NCBI GenBank assembly: GCA_002402325.1
Contig: DHFQ01000173.1
Location: 1-9,259 of the forward strand
Direction: 5' to 3'
Origin: Candidatus Aminicenantes bacterium UBA4820
GTDB taxonomy: Bacteria; Acidobacteriota; UBA4820
Length of the DNA: 9,259 nt
In this document: one piece after another, positions 1-6,319 of the stretch
Numbering within the stretch: position 1 is the first letter of the stretch
Layout of the letters: each line of letters starts with the position of its first letter
Notes under the pieces: model-generated
Database searches by the model: none
Told to the model about the DNA's origin: nothing
The model's input: only the letters and a program-made list of their open reading frames with translations
Program-made: the position numbers and the translations under genes

Positions 1-241
1 CATTAAAACAAGGATTGAAACCTAAAATCATCCCCCTTTCTGGGTTTCTATTGTTTATTCAAGAGGCACATCCATTAAAACAAGGATTGAAACAAGGTGA
101 AATTCTGTATCAAGCTGTCATCGGCAACGAGTCTCAGCGCACCATCCATTAAAACAAGGATTGAAACAAGTCTTATTCTTTATATTAGTATCCGCATTAT
201 AAAGTCTCAGTGCACCATCCATTAAAACAATGGATTGAGAC
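1..241 (+). CRISPR. CRISPR array, trailer end (partial at window start)
   Basis: Four repeat copies are visible. The first is cut by the window edge (1-21); the others are at 57-93, 131-167 and 204-241. The unit is about 37 bp, starts GTCTCAG and ends GGATTGAAAC. The spacers at 22-56, 94-130 and 168-203 are 35-37 bp and unrelated to each other. The terminal ATTGAAAC matches the 8-nt crRNA 5' handle typical of type I-B and type III systems, which puts crRNA transcription on the + strand with the leader upstream of the window. Two copies have decayed. The repeat at 57-93 keeps its last 21 bases but matches only about 8 of 16 in its first part. The last repeat has an inserted T after ACAA and a changed end (ATTGAGAC). 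Decay at this end fits the oldest, trailer side. No cas gene is in the window, so the subtype is inference only. Confidence 0.93.
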
Positions 242-559
242 ACTTTTGGGAGCATTGTCAAGTAATTTAAGTAGCGCATTAAAATTCAGGTTGTTGAGCA
301 ATTAAAGATGACACCGAATTGGACTTTTTATTTTTATTTTTGCCTTTATTTTTTTCCTTAACCTTGAAAGGTCGTTATTTAAAATTTCCTTTTTGGGGAT
401 GGGTTTAAAATTGAAAACTTTTCTATGAATTCTCATTTCTACACTCTTTTCTTTTCCTTCTAAAAAACTTCCTTTTTTCATCATCGCAAAATTTTGGTGA
501 TAAATTAAATTGCTTGAGCATCAACTTTTGGTGATATTTTACATTACTCAACTCGGGAC
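242..559. other. AT-rich non-coding stretch between CRISPR array and cheW-like operon
   Basis: No convincing gene lies here. A 60-codon Lys-rich open frame runs on the - strand from 484 to 302, but it has no ribosome binding site and no recognisable domain. The segment at 277-299 begins CATTAAAA and resembles a decayed CRISPR repeat. Near the right end are two copies of TTTTGGTGATA. The stretch otherwise looks like an array trailer followed by the upstream regulatory region of the next operon. Confidence 0.5.
492..536 (+). repeat. 11-bp direct repeat pair upstream of the operon promoter
   Basis: TTTTGGTGATA occurs perfectly at 492-502 and again at 526-536, 34 bp apart start to start. The second copy ends 23 bp before the -35 hexamer of the promoter at 560. 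Exact paired repeats just upstream of a promoter suggest binding sites for a transcription factor. No known factor is recognised, and 34 bp is about 3.2 helical turns, so the two copies would not lie on exactly the same face of the DNA. Confidence 0.45.
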
Positions 560-587
560 TTGACAATATAATTAAATGAAATACAAT
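560..587 (+). promoter_or_regulatory. Sigma-70-type promoter for the cheW-like/receiver operon
   Basis: A perfect -35 TTGACA (560-565) is followed by a 16-bp spacer and TACAAT (582-587), one mismatch from the -10 consensus. Transcription would start near 594, giving a leader of only about 13 nt before the first gene. A second consensus-like TATAAT at 567-572 lies in the spacer but has no matching -35. Confidence 0.75.
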
Positions 588-606
588 TAGAGTAGATGGG
601 AGCGTG

Positions 607-981
607 ATGGCTAAATATTTTTTTATGGATGTTGGGACAAATTTTTACCTCGCTTTTGATTCTTCAGAAATATTCAAAATCTATCACTTTCTTGATTCAT
701 CCTTTGAACATATAAAAAATGAGGCAAAAGATTTGCGTCTATTGTTTTGTAAAGAGAGTAATTTAGAATCCATCCCTGTTGCTGTTCTCCTTAATGATGG
801 ATTTTCCTTTATTGTAAAAGATGCTTTTTTGAGTAAAAATGAAGAAAATATAAAAATCTATCCACTTTCGCGCAATCTTTTTGAAGATAATAAGGCGTGG
901 ACAAGGGCTGTGTTAAAAGAAGACAACAAAATCTCCTTTCTTGTCAGCATAAAAGAATTTAAGGAAATGTTGAATGGCTAA
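607..981 (+). CDS. Degenerate CheW-like protein, first of a tandem pair
   Basis: This gene encodes 124 aa and no enzyme motif is visible. The pattern fits a strongly diverged CheW/SH3-like adaptor. A short N-terminal strand pair (FFMDVGTNFYLAF) is followed by a DLRLLF segment like the CheW DLRxLLG turn. Then come two hydrophobic strands (PVAVLLNDGFSFIV) and a C-terminal part reading IYPLSRNLF, a central Trp, and KISFLVSIKEF, which resembles the closing strands of CheW domains. The usual GVINLRGxVxPV block is missing. The start at ATG 607 is preferred over the in-frame GTG at 604, because GGGAG at 598-602 leaves 4 nt before the ATG and only 1 nt before the GTG. The stop overlaps the next gene by 8 nt, so translation is probably coupled. 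The next protein also starts MAK..FF and has a similar length, which suggests an old tandem duplication. A role as a chemosensory adaptor is inference. Confidence 0.7.
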   Translation: MAKYFFMDVGTNFYLAFDSSEIFKIYHFLDSSFEHIKNEAKDLRLLFCKESNLESIPVAVLLNDGFSFIVKDAFLSKNEENIKIYPLSRNLFEDNKAWTRAVLKEDNKISFLVSIKEFKEMLNG

Positions 982-1378
982 AGAAAGATTCTTTATAGGA
1001 GAAAATGATAAACTAACTTTTGCGATAGAAGAGAAGTGGATCAAAGAAATAGTGATGAATGTGAACCTTATCAAAATACCATTTTCAAAAAGATTTATAG
1101 GTGGATTTTTCATAAGGAATGAAGTTTTGATACCCTCTTATTTTTGCGAAGAGGAGGGATTTTCTTACGGCAACGATGTTTTTGTTGTTGTGAATTTTGA
1201 AGGACAATGTTTATCTCTTCCAATAAAAAGTGTCAAAGAAATATGCAACGATGAACCTTCGGACCTTGAAAACGAGAGTGTTTTATCGTTTTGCAAAAAG
1301 GAGGTTTATTACAAGGGTTTATTTCAAGTCCCAGTTCTGGATGTTGAGACACTTTACAAAAGTATAGGATTCATTTAA
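974..1378 (+). CDS. CheW-like chemosensory adaptor
   Basis: This is a 134-aa protein. CheW proteins couple chemoreceptors to the histidine kinase CheA at cytoplasmic arrays. The CheW pattern is readable throughout. FFIGENDKLTFAIEEKWIKEI matches the first strands. FIGGFFIRNEVLIP matches the GVINLRGxVxPV block and keeps its Arg. DVFVVVNFEGQCLSLPIKSVKEI matches the middle strands, and YYKGLFQVPVLDVETLY matches the final strand and helix. It is divergent from classical CheW (140-170 aa) and lacks the usual glycine after the Arg. It starts inside the stop region of the preceding gene (ATGGCTAA), with AAGGA at 961-965 as a plausible ribosome binding site. It is followed 43 nt later by a receiver-domain protein. 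No cheA, methyltransferase or receptor gene is visible, so the partner kinase must be encoded elsewhere. Confidence 0.78.
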   Translation: MAKERFFIGENDKLTFAIEEKWIKEIVMNVNLIKIPFSKRFIGGFFIRNEVLIPSYFCEEEGFSYGNDVFVVVNFEGQCLSLPIKSVKEICNDEPSDLENESVLSFCKKEVYYKGLFQVPVLDVETLYKSIGFI

Positions 1379-1421
1379 AATATAATTTGAGTTTTAAGGA
1401 ATTTAAAAATAGGGGGTTAAG

Positions 1422-3008
1422 ATGCCCAAAAAGATTTTGTTAGCGGATGACAGTGTTACAATTCAGAAAGTTGTTGAATTGACATTTTCTGAAGGTGATT
1501 ATCAGGTTTCATGTGTTTCAAACGGAAAGCAGGCGATAGAACATCTGGATAAGGATAGGCCAGATATTCTTCTTTGCGACATAATAATGCCTGAGATGAG
1601 CGGTTACGATGTCGCTGAATACATCAAGAAAAATCCAAAGTATTCTGCAATCCCCGTAATACTTTTGACTGGAACATTTGAACCTTTTGATGAAGAAAGG
1701 GCAATGAAGACGGGCGCTGAGACCTATGTTACAAAGCCTTTTGATTCAAAGATGCTAATTGATAAGGTAGAATCTTTGCTTGCCAAAAAAGTAAAGGTTG
1801 AAAATGTTGAACAGGTTGCCCCAGCAACGGTCTTTCAAGCAAGAGAAGAATATGAGATAAAGGGGGCTATTTCTGATGAGGCGGTGGAAAAGTTAAAAGA
1901 GGCTGACAATGTTCCAGCCGTTGAGGAATCTTTCCCTGAGATTCAGGAAATTCCAAAAGATGTTCCTTATGAGACTTCAGGGATTGAGGCTGATTTCATT
2001 CCTTCATCTGATGAAATTCTCGAAACCGAACTTCCCTCCTCTGAGGCTGAACAAACGGTAATATCAAGCGAAGTTCTCCCCTCTTTTGAAAGTCTTGAAT
2101 CAGTAGTAGAACCTCCAATGGGTGAAGTTTCTCAGGGTGATTTTCCTCCACCTGTATCTGAAGAAATGCCTTTAGAAGAAAACCTTCAGCCGGAAGAGTC
2201 GGTTGAACATCCTGAAGTTGAAGGACCTGCTGAAAACGAACCTTTGCAACAAGAAGTGGAAGAAGAGTTGAAAGTAGAGAGCAAAGAAGAACTGTTTGAA
2301 GCCCCCGCACAGTTTGAAAAAGTTGAACCTCCTTCCTTTGAGGAAGGTACGGTCGAAATTCCTGAAGAATTGGGAGAAGAAATTTCAGAGGAAACCGAAA
2401 AGCCTTCTGAAGTTGAGGATTTTAACTTCAAGGAGGTGATCAAGGAATCTATTTCTGAAAATTTGATTGACCTTGGAGAGGAAAAGGAAGAGGCAATTCC
2501 AGAGTTTGGTGTTCCCTCTCTTGCTGAAGAGGAGAGCAAAGAACCAGAAATTGTTTCTGATTTGAATGAACAGGTTATGATGATAAAGGAAGAGCAGGAG
2601 AAATTAAAAGAGGAAAAAGAATCTGAAATACCGCAGGAAGAGCCACCTTCTTTAGAAAAAATTGAAGAAGAAGAATCAAAGTTAGAGGGATTTGAGGAAA
2701 CTCCAATTCAAGAAGAGCAGATTTCAGAAGAGGTTCCATCTCAACAAGAGGCTTTTGAAAATGAACCTCAACTTTCAAAGGAAGAGCATTTTGTTGAAGA
2801 GGAGGTAAAAGAGGAAGTTTCTCCAGTTGTAACCCCACAACCACAGGTTGAAATCAGTGAAGAAATGATTGAGGAGATTGTGAGAAAAGTGATAAGCGAA
2901 ATGGCTCCTTCAATAATTAAAGACATAGCGTGGGAGGTCATTCCCGAACTTGCAAATACAATAATCAAGAAAAGAATTGAAGAACTGGAAAAAGAAGCGG
3001 AAGAATAG
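1422..3008 (+). CDS. RomR-like response regulator: receiver, acidic disordered linker, helical C-terminal tail
   Basis: This is a 528-aa protein. Residues 1 to about 122 are a complete receiver domain with acidic pair D9/D10, phosphoacceptor D53, T83 and K105, so phosphorylation is expected. The segment LLTGTFEPFDEERA followed by TKPFDSKMLIDKV is, from memory, characteristic of the receiver of RomR and related delta-proteobacterial and acidobacterial regulators. Residues of about 130-470 are extremely rich in Glu, Pro, Ser and Val and look disordered. Residues 476-528 form an amphipathic helical tail that includes IAWEVIPELANTII. No DNA-binding or enzymatic domain is present, so the output is probably protein-protein interaction. 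In Myxococcus, RomR sits at cell poles and links Frz chemosensory signals to MglA and type IV pilus polarity. The order disordered acidic region then short helical oligomerisation tail also recalls PopZ. SD-like GGGGG lies 5 nt before the ATG. The two CheW-like genes just upstream support a chemosensory role. Orthology to RomR is inference. Confidence 0.85.
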   Translation: MPKKILLADDSVTIQKVVELTFSEGDYQVSCVSNGKQAIEHLDKDRPDILLCDIIMPEMSGYDVAEYIKKNPKYSAIPVILLTGTFEPFDEERAMKTGAETYVTKPFDSKMLIDKVESLLAKKVKVENVEQVAPATVFQAREEYEIKGAISDEAVEKLKEADNVPAVEESFPEIQEIPKDVPYETSGIEADFIPSSDEILETELPSSEAEQTVISSEVLPSFESLESVVEPPMGEVSQGDFPPPVSEEMPLEENLQPEESVEHPEVEGPAENEPLQQEVEEELKVESKEELFEAPAQFEKVEPPSFEEGTVEIPEELGEEISEETEKPSEVEDFNFKEVIKESISENLIDLGEEKEEAIPEFGVPSLAEEESKEPEIVSDLNEQVMMIKEEQEKLKEEKESEIPQEEPPSLEKIEEEESKLEGFEETPIQEEQISEEVPSQQEAFENEPQLSKEEHFVEEEVKEEVSPVVTPQPQVEISEEMIEEIVRKVISEMAPSIIKDIAWEVIPELANTIIKKRIEELEKEAEE

Positions 3009-3081
3009 AAAGATTTTTATTCCGTATGAATATGGGGCTCTCTTTTTTATAAGGGACAGCCTTGATTGTTAAGAGGAGAAA

Positions 3082-5745
3082 ATGGAGATACCCAAAAGTT
3101 TCGAGCCAAAAGATTACGAAGATAGAATTTATAAAATGTGGGAGGAAAAAGGGTGCTTTAAGGCAGATCCCAAAAGCGATAAGAAACCCTATGTTATAGT
3201 AATTCCGCCACCAAATGTTACAGGTGCTCTTCATGTTGGACATGCGATGTTTGTAACACTTCAGGATATTCTTATAAGATGGAAGAGGATGCAGGGGTAT
3301 GATTCATTATGGCTTCCTGGAACAGACCACGCCGGAATTGCTACACAGATGGTTGTGAGCAAAGAACTTGAAAAGAAGGGAATTAAGAGAACTGAAATTG
3401 GAAGGGAGAAATTCCTTGAATATGTGTGGCAGTGGAAGAGGGAAAAGGGAGATACAATTCTTCATCAGTTGAGAAAACTTGGTGCATCCTGTGATTGGTC
3501 AAGAACTAAATTCACTCTTGATGATGACCTTTCAAAAGCGGTTAGAACAGCGTTCGTAAGACTCTACAATGAAGGTTTAATCTACAAAGGGGAGTATTTG
3601 ATAAACTGGTGTGTTTCCTGTGAGACAGCAATTTCAGACCTTGAGGTTGAACATTTTGAAAAGGAGGGAAAACTCTACTACATAAAATATCCATTTGAAG
3701 ATGGGAATGGAGAGGTTGTTGTTGCAACAACAAGGCCTGAGACTCTTCTTGGTGATAGCGCCGTTGCGGTTCATCCAGAGGATGAAAGATATAAAAATTT
3801 AGTAGGAAAAAATGTAATTTTGCCTCTTTTAAAAAGAAAAATTAAGGTTATTGCAGATGAAATGGTTGATAGAGAGTTTGGAACAGGTGCGGTAAAAATC
3901 ACGCCGGCACACGACCCAAACGATTTTGAAGCAGGTAAAAGGCACAACCTTGAATTTATCAAAGTTATGAATGAAAAGGGAATTATGACAGGTAATGCGG
4001 GGATTTATCAAGGGCTTTCAAGATACGAATGCAGAAAAAAAGTTCTTGAAGATCTTGAAGATGAAGGATTGCTTTTAAAGATTGAAAAGCATAAGCACTC
4101 TATTGGCCATTGTCAGAGGTGCGGAAATATGATTGAACCGATGCTTTCAAAGCAGTGGTTTTTAAAAATAGATTCTCTAGCAAAACCTGCTATTGAAGTT
4201 GTTGAGAATGGTGAAATAGAAATTATCCCCGACCACTGGAGAAAAGTGTATCTTAACTGGATGGGTGATATTCATGATTGGTGCATCTCAAGACAACTGT
4301 GGTGGGGGCATAGAATCCCTGCATATTCCTGTAACTCCTGTGGAAAATCGGCTGGTGAAAATGATCCAGAAAAAAAACTTGCAAGTATAGACAATCTAAC
4401 AAGTTGCCCCTACTGCGGTGGAGTTTTGAATCAGGAAGAGGATGTCCTTGATACATGGTTTTCATCTCAACTCTGGCCCTTTTCAACACTTGGCTGGCCT
4501 GAAGAGACAGAAGATTTTAAGAAATATTATCCAACCTCTGTTATGGAGACGGGGTATGACATTCTTTTCTTCTGGGTGGCAAGGATGATTATGGCGGGGC
4601 TTAAATTCACGGGGAAAAAGCCGTTTCACAAAGTTTTTCTTCACGGGCTTGTAAGAGATAAACACGGAAAAAAGATGTCGAAAACATCTGGAAATGTCCT
4701 TGACCCCCTTGATTTAATTGATAAATATGGCGCTGATGCTTTAAGGTTCACGCTTTCAATACTCTGTGTTCCGGGAACAGATGTTAACCTTGACCCTAAA
4801 AGGATGGAGGGATACAAAGCCTTTGCAAACAAGATATGGAATGCCTCAAGGTTTGTCTTGATGCAGGTTGAGGAGGGATTTGAAGGTGAAATCAAAGAGG
4901 AGTATCTTTCGTTATGGGATAGATGGATTTTAAATGAATTTGAGAAAACTGCAAAGTCTGTAAATCAATCACTTGAGGAGTTCAAGTTTTATGAAGCTTC
5001 GCATACAATTTATCATTTTCTCTGGCACTCATATTGCGACTGGTATGTTGAAGTCTCAAAATCTGTCCTTACTCAAGATGAGTTAGAAGAAAGAAAGAGC
5101 GTTGTAAAATCTGTTCTTGTGAAGGTCTTAATTGATTCTCTTAAACTTTTGCATCCATTTATGCCCTACATCACTGAAGAGTTATGGCAAAAAATTAAAG
5201 GTGAAAAGATGGGATTTATCGCTTTGCAAAGTTACCCTCAAGGTGATAAATACGAATCTTCACCAATTGAAGAGGAGATTGATGACATCTGCGATTTAAT
5301 TACAGCGATTAGAAACATAAGGGCTGAGAAAGGAATTGCTCCATCAGAAAAAATCACCGTTTTTCTTGAGCCATTTTCAGAAAACTTTGAGAAAATGGTT
5401 AAGGAGAACATTTCTGAAATTAAGATGCTTGCTAAAGTTGAAGAGTTATCTTTTGAAATTGGTAACTTAAAAGACGAAGGATTTGCATCTTCCGTTTGCA
5501 AAATGGCAAAAGTTTTTGTCTTGATTAGAAAAGATGAAAACCACCACCAAAAAGAGAAGGAAAGACTCTCTCTTGAACTTGCAAAACTTCAAAAGGATAG
5601 AGTGAAGTTTTTAAACAAGTTAAACAATCCCTCTTTTGCAGAGAGAGCCCCTGAAGAGGTAATAAAAAGGCATAAAGAGATTCTTGCAGAGATTGAACTG
5701 AAGTCAGGTGAGATAGAAAAATTGTTAAAAGAGATGACCACTTGA
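3082..5745 (+). CDS. valS: Valyl-tRNA synthetase
   Basis: This is an 887-aa cytoplasmic class I aminoacyl-tRNA synthetase that charges tRNA-Val, and its length is normal for the family. PPPNVTGALHVGHAM contains the HIGH motif as HVGH (residues 51-54). GTDHAGIATQ follows. The CP1 editing domain carries TTRPETLLGD and GTGAVKITPAHDPNDFE. Cysteine pairs that could bind zinc appear in CQRCG and in CNSCG/CPYCGG. DTWFSSQLWPFSTLGWP is typical of ValRS. The KMSKS loop reads KMSKT (531-535), with the final Ser replaced by Thr, a conservative change seen in other class I enzymes. The anticodon-binding domain contains LWHSYCDWYVEVSK, and the last 65 residues form the coiled-coil arm specific to ValRS. 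GAGGAG at 3073-3078 precedes the ATG. The gene is 73 nt downstream of the receiver protein with no clear terminator between them, so read-through is possible. No T-box leader fits in the gap. Confidence 0.98.
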   Translation: MEIPKSFEPKDYEDRIYKMWEEKGCFKADPKSDKKPYVIVIPPPNVTGALHVGHAMFVTLQDILIRWKRMQGYDSLWLPGTDHAGIATQMVVSKELEKKGIKRTEIGREKFLEYVWQWKREKGDTILHQLRKLGASCDWSRTKFTLDDDLSKAVRTAFVRLYNEGLIYKGEYLINWCVSCETAISDLEVEHFEKEGKLYYIKYPFEDGNGEVVVATTRPETLLGDSAVAVHPEDERYKNLVGKNVILPLLKRKIKVIADEMVDREFGTGAVKITPAHDPNDFEAGKRHNLEFIKVMNEKGIMTGNAGIYQGLSRYECRKKVLEDLEDEGLLLKIEKHKHSIGHCQRCGNMIEPMLSKQWFLKIDSLAKPAIEVVENGEIEIIPDHWRKVYLNWMGDIHDWCISRQLWWGHRIPAYSCNSCGKSAGENDPEKKLASIDNLTSCPYCGGVLNQEEDVLDTWFSSQLWPFSTLGWPEETEDFKKYYPTSVMETGYDILFFWVARMIMAGLKFTGKKPFHKVFLHGLVRDKHGKKMSKTSGNVLDPLDLIDKYGADALRFTLSILCVPGTDVNLDPKRMEGYKAFANKIWNASRFVLMQVEEGFEGEIKEEYLSLWDRWILNEFEKTAKSVNQSLEEFKFYEASHTIYHFLWHSYCDWYVEVSKSVLTQDELEERKSVVKSVLVKVLIDSLKLLHPFMPYITEELWQKIKGEKMGFIALQSYPQGDKYESSPIEEEIDDICDLITAIRNIRAEKGIAPSEKITVFLEPFSENFEKMVKENISEIKMLAKVEELSFEIGNLKDEGFASSVCKMAKVFVLIRKDENHHQKEKERLSLELAKLQKDRVKFLNKLNNPSFAERAPEEVIKRHKEILAEIELKSGEIEKLLKEMTT

Positions 5746-5770
5746 CAAATCTTAAACAATTATTTATTTT
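5742..5770 (+). promoter_or_regulatory. Promoter overlapping the valS stop codon
   Basis: A perfect TTGACA (5742-5747) overlaps the valS TGA stop. It is followed by a 17-bp spacer and TATTTT (5765-5770), which matches 4 of 6 bases of the -10 consensus. Transcription would start near 5777, just before the AAGGAG ribosome binding site at 5781-5786 of the next gene. Confidence 0.55.
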
Positions 5771-5792
5771 ATAGTTGTGGAAGGAGATTTAG

Positions 5793-6158
5793 ATGAGGAG
5801 AAGAGAAAGCGGTAAGATAGATTTTGGGTTGATTATTTTCATTCTTCTTTTGGCGGGACTTATTTACTTCCTTTTCCAATATGTTCCCCCAAAGGTAAAT
5901 GCAATGCAGTTTAAGGACGAGATGAACAAATTCAACACTGACCCTGATTATAAATTGAGAAGATTATCTGAAGAGCAGGTTCAGGATATACTACTTCAAA
6001 AAGCAAAAGATTTAAAACTTCCAATAGAGAAGAAGGATATAAAAGTTTCAAGAATAGAGCAGGATTTCAAAATAGAGGTATCTTTTCAGGTTCCAATAGA
6101 TTTGAAAATAATAACCATCTATCAAAAATACAACTTCAAAGAACCAAGAAATCTTTGA
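5793..6158 (+). CDS. Small membrane-anchored protein, DUF4845-like
   Basis: This is a 121-aa protein of unknown function. A short basic N-terminus (MRRRESGK) is followed by one strong membrane segment at about residues 11-29, then YVPPKVNAMQFKDEM. The rest looks like a small soluble domain: a helical part with KAKDLKLPIEKKDIKV, then strands ending in VSFQVPIDLKIITIYQKYNF. The order single helix, VPP, LPI..DI.V, then a V-x-VPIDL strand matches, from memory, small DUF4845-type proteins common in Acidobacteriota and delta-proteobacterial genomes. The basic N-terminus suggests an N-in, C-out topology with the domain in the periplasm. GGAG lies 6 nt before the ATG. It sits 47 nt after valS with its own promoter-like sequence. 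In this family the Pro-Pro after the membrane helix recurs, but no role is established. Confidence 0.75.
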   Translation: MRRRESGKIDFGLIIFILLLAGLIYFLFQYVPPKVNAMQFKDEMNKFNTDPDYKLRRLSEEQVQDILLQKAKDLKLPIEKKDIKVSRIEQDFKIEVSFQVPIDLKIITIYQKYNFKEPRNL

Positions 6159-6205
6159 TTTAAACAAGAGGGATTTTAATCTATCTGGATCAACCTTGTC
6201 TTAAA
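6159..6205 (+). terminator. Weak long-loop inverted repeat after the small membrane protein gene
   Basis: TTTAAACAAG (6159-6168) can pair with CTTGTCTTAAA (6195-6205) with one bulged base across a 26-nt loop, directly after the stop codon. It is followed by GGGGTGTTTTT rather than a clean T-run. It could act as a weak terminator or an RNA 3' end, but the long loop and A/T pairs make this uncertain. Confidence 0.2.
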
Positions 6206-6274
6206 GGGGTGTTTTTAACTTTATATCTAAATTAGAATAAAATTTGAAATTCAAGGCAGAAGAAGTTTTTTCTA

Positions 6275-6303
6275 TTGCTTTTTTTTATTTTTCTCTATAA
6301 AAT
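6275..6303 (+). promoter_or_regulatory. Putative promoter for the MshEN-domain gene
   Basis: TATAAAAT lies at 6296-6303. Reading TAAAAT (6298-6303) as the -10 gives a 17-bp spacer to a poor -35, TTGCTT (6275-6280). The predicted start near 6310 would leave a leader of about 10 nt that barely includes the GGAGG at 6310-6314. The spacing and -10 sequence resemble the promoter proposed for the NtrC-type gene in this window. Confidence 0.4.
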
Positions 6304-6319
6304 TTATCTGGAGGCATGG

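Noticed and set aside
302..484. 60-codon Lys-rich reverse-strand open frame after the CRISPR array
   Set aside because: It has no ribosome binding site and no recognisable domain, and AT-rich composition alone produces many Lys/Ile codons. It is not supported as a gene.
604..606. GTG start for the first CheW-like gene
   Set aside because: It would leave only 1 nt between the GGGAG site and the start codon; the adjacent ATG at 607 fits better.
1381..1386. Perfect TATAAT between the second CheW-like gene and the receiver gene
   Set aside because: No -35 hexamer lies at 16-18 bp; the closest candidate (TTTACA at 1353) is 22 bp away. An internal promoter is possible but not supported.
1996..2968. 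Several reverse-strand open frames of 66-117 codons within the receiver gene
   Set aside because: They are Leu/Ser-rich mirror images of the Glu-rich coding tract (GAA/GAG read as TTC/CTC) and have no domain content.
3009..3081. T-box or other leader element before valS
   Set aside because: The gap is only 73 nt, too short for a T-box, and no stem or T-box core sequence is visible.
5023..5037. TGGCAC-N5-TTGC, a perfect sigma-54 -24/-12 promoter match on the + strand
   Set aside because: It lies inside valS, in the codons for the conserved LWHSYCDWY motif, with no gene start for about 750 bp downstream. The match is best explained by coding constraint, though it could be revisited because a sigma-54 activator is encoded nearby.
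6275..6319. TTG start extending the MshEN-type protein by 15 residues
   Set aside because: The added residues are encoded by a T-rich stretch that looks like promoter, and the ATG at 6320 has GGAGG 5 nt upstream.
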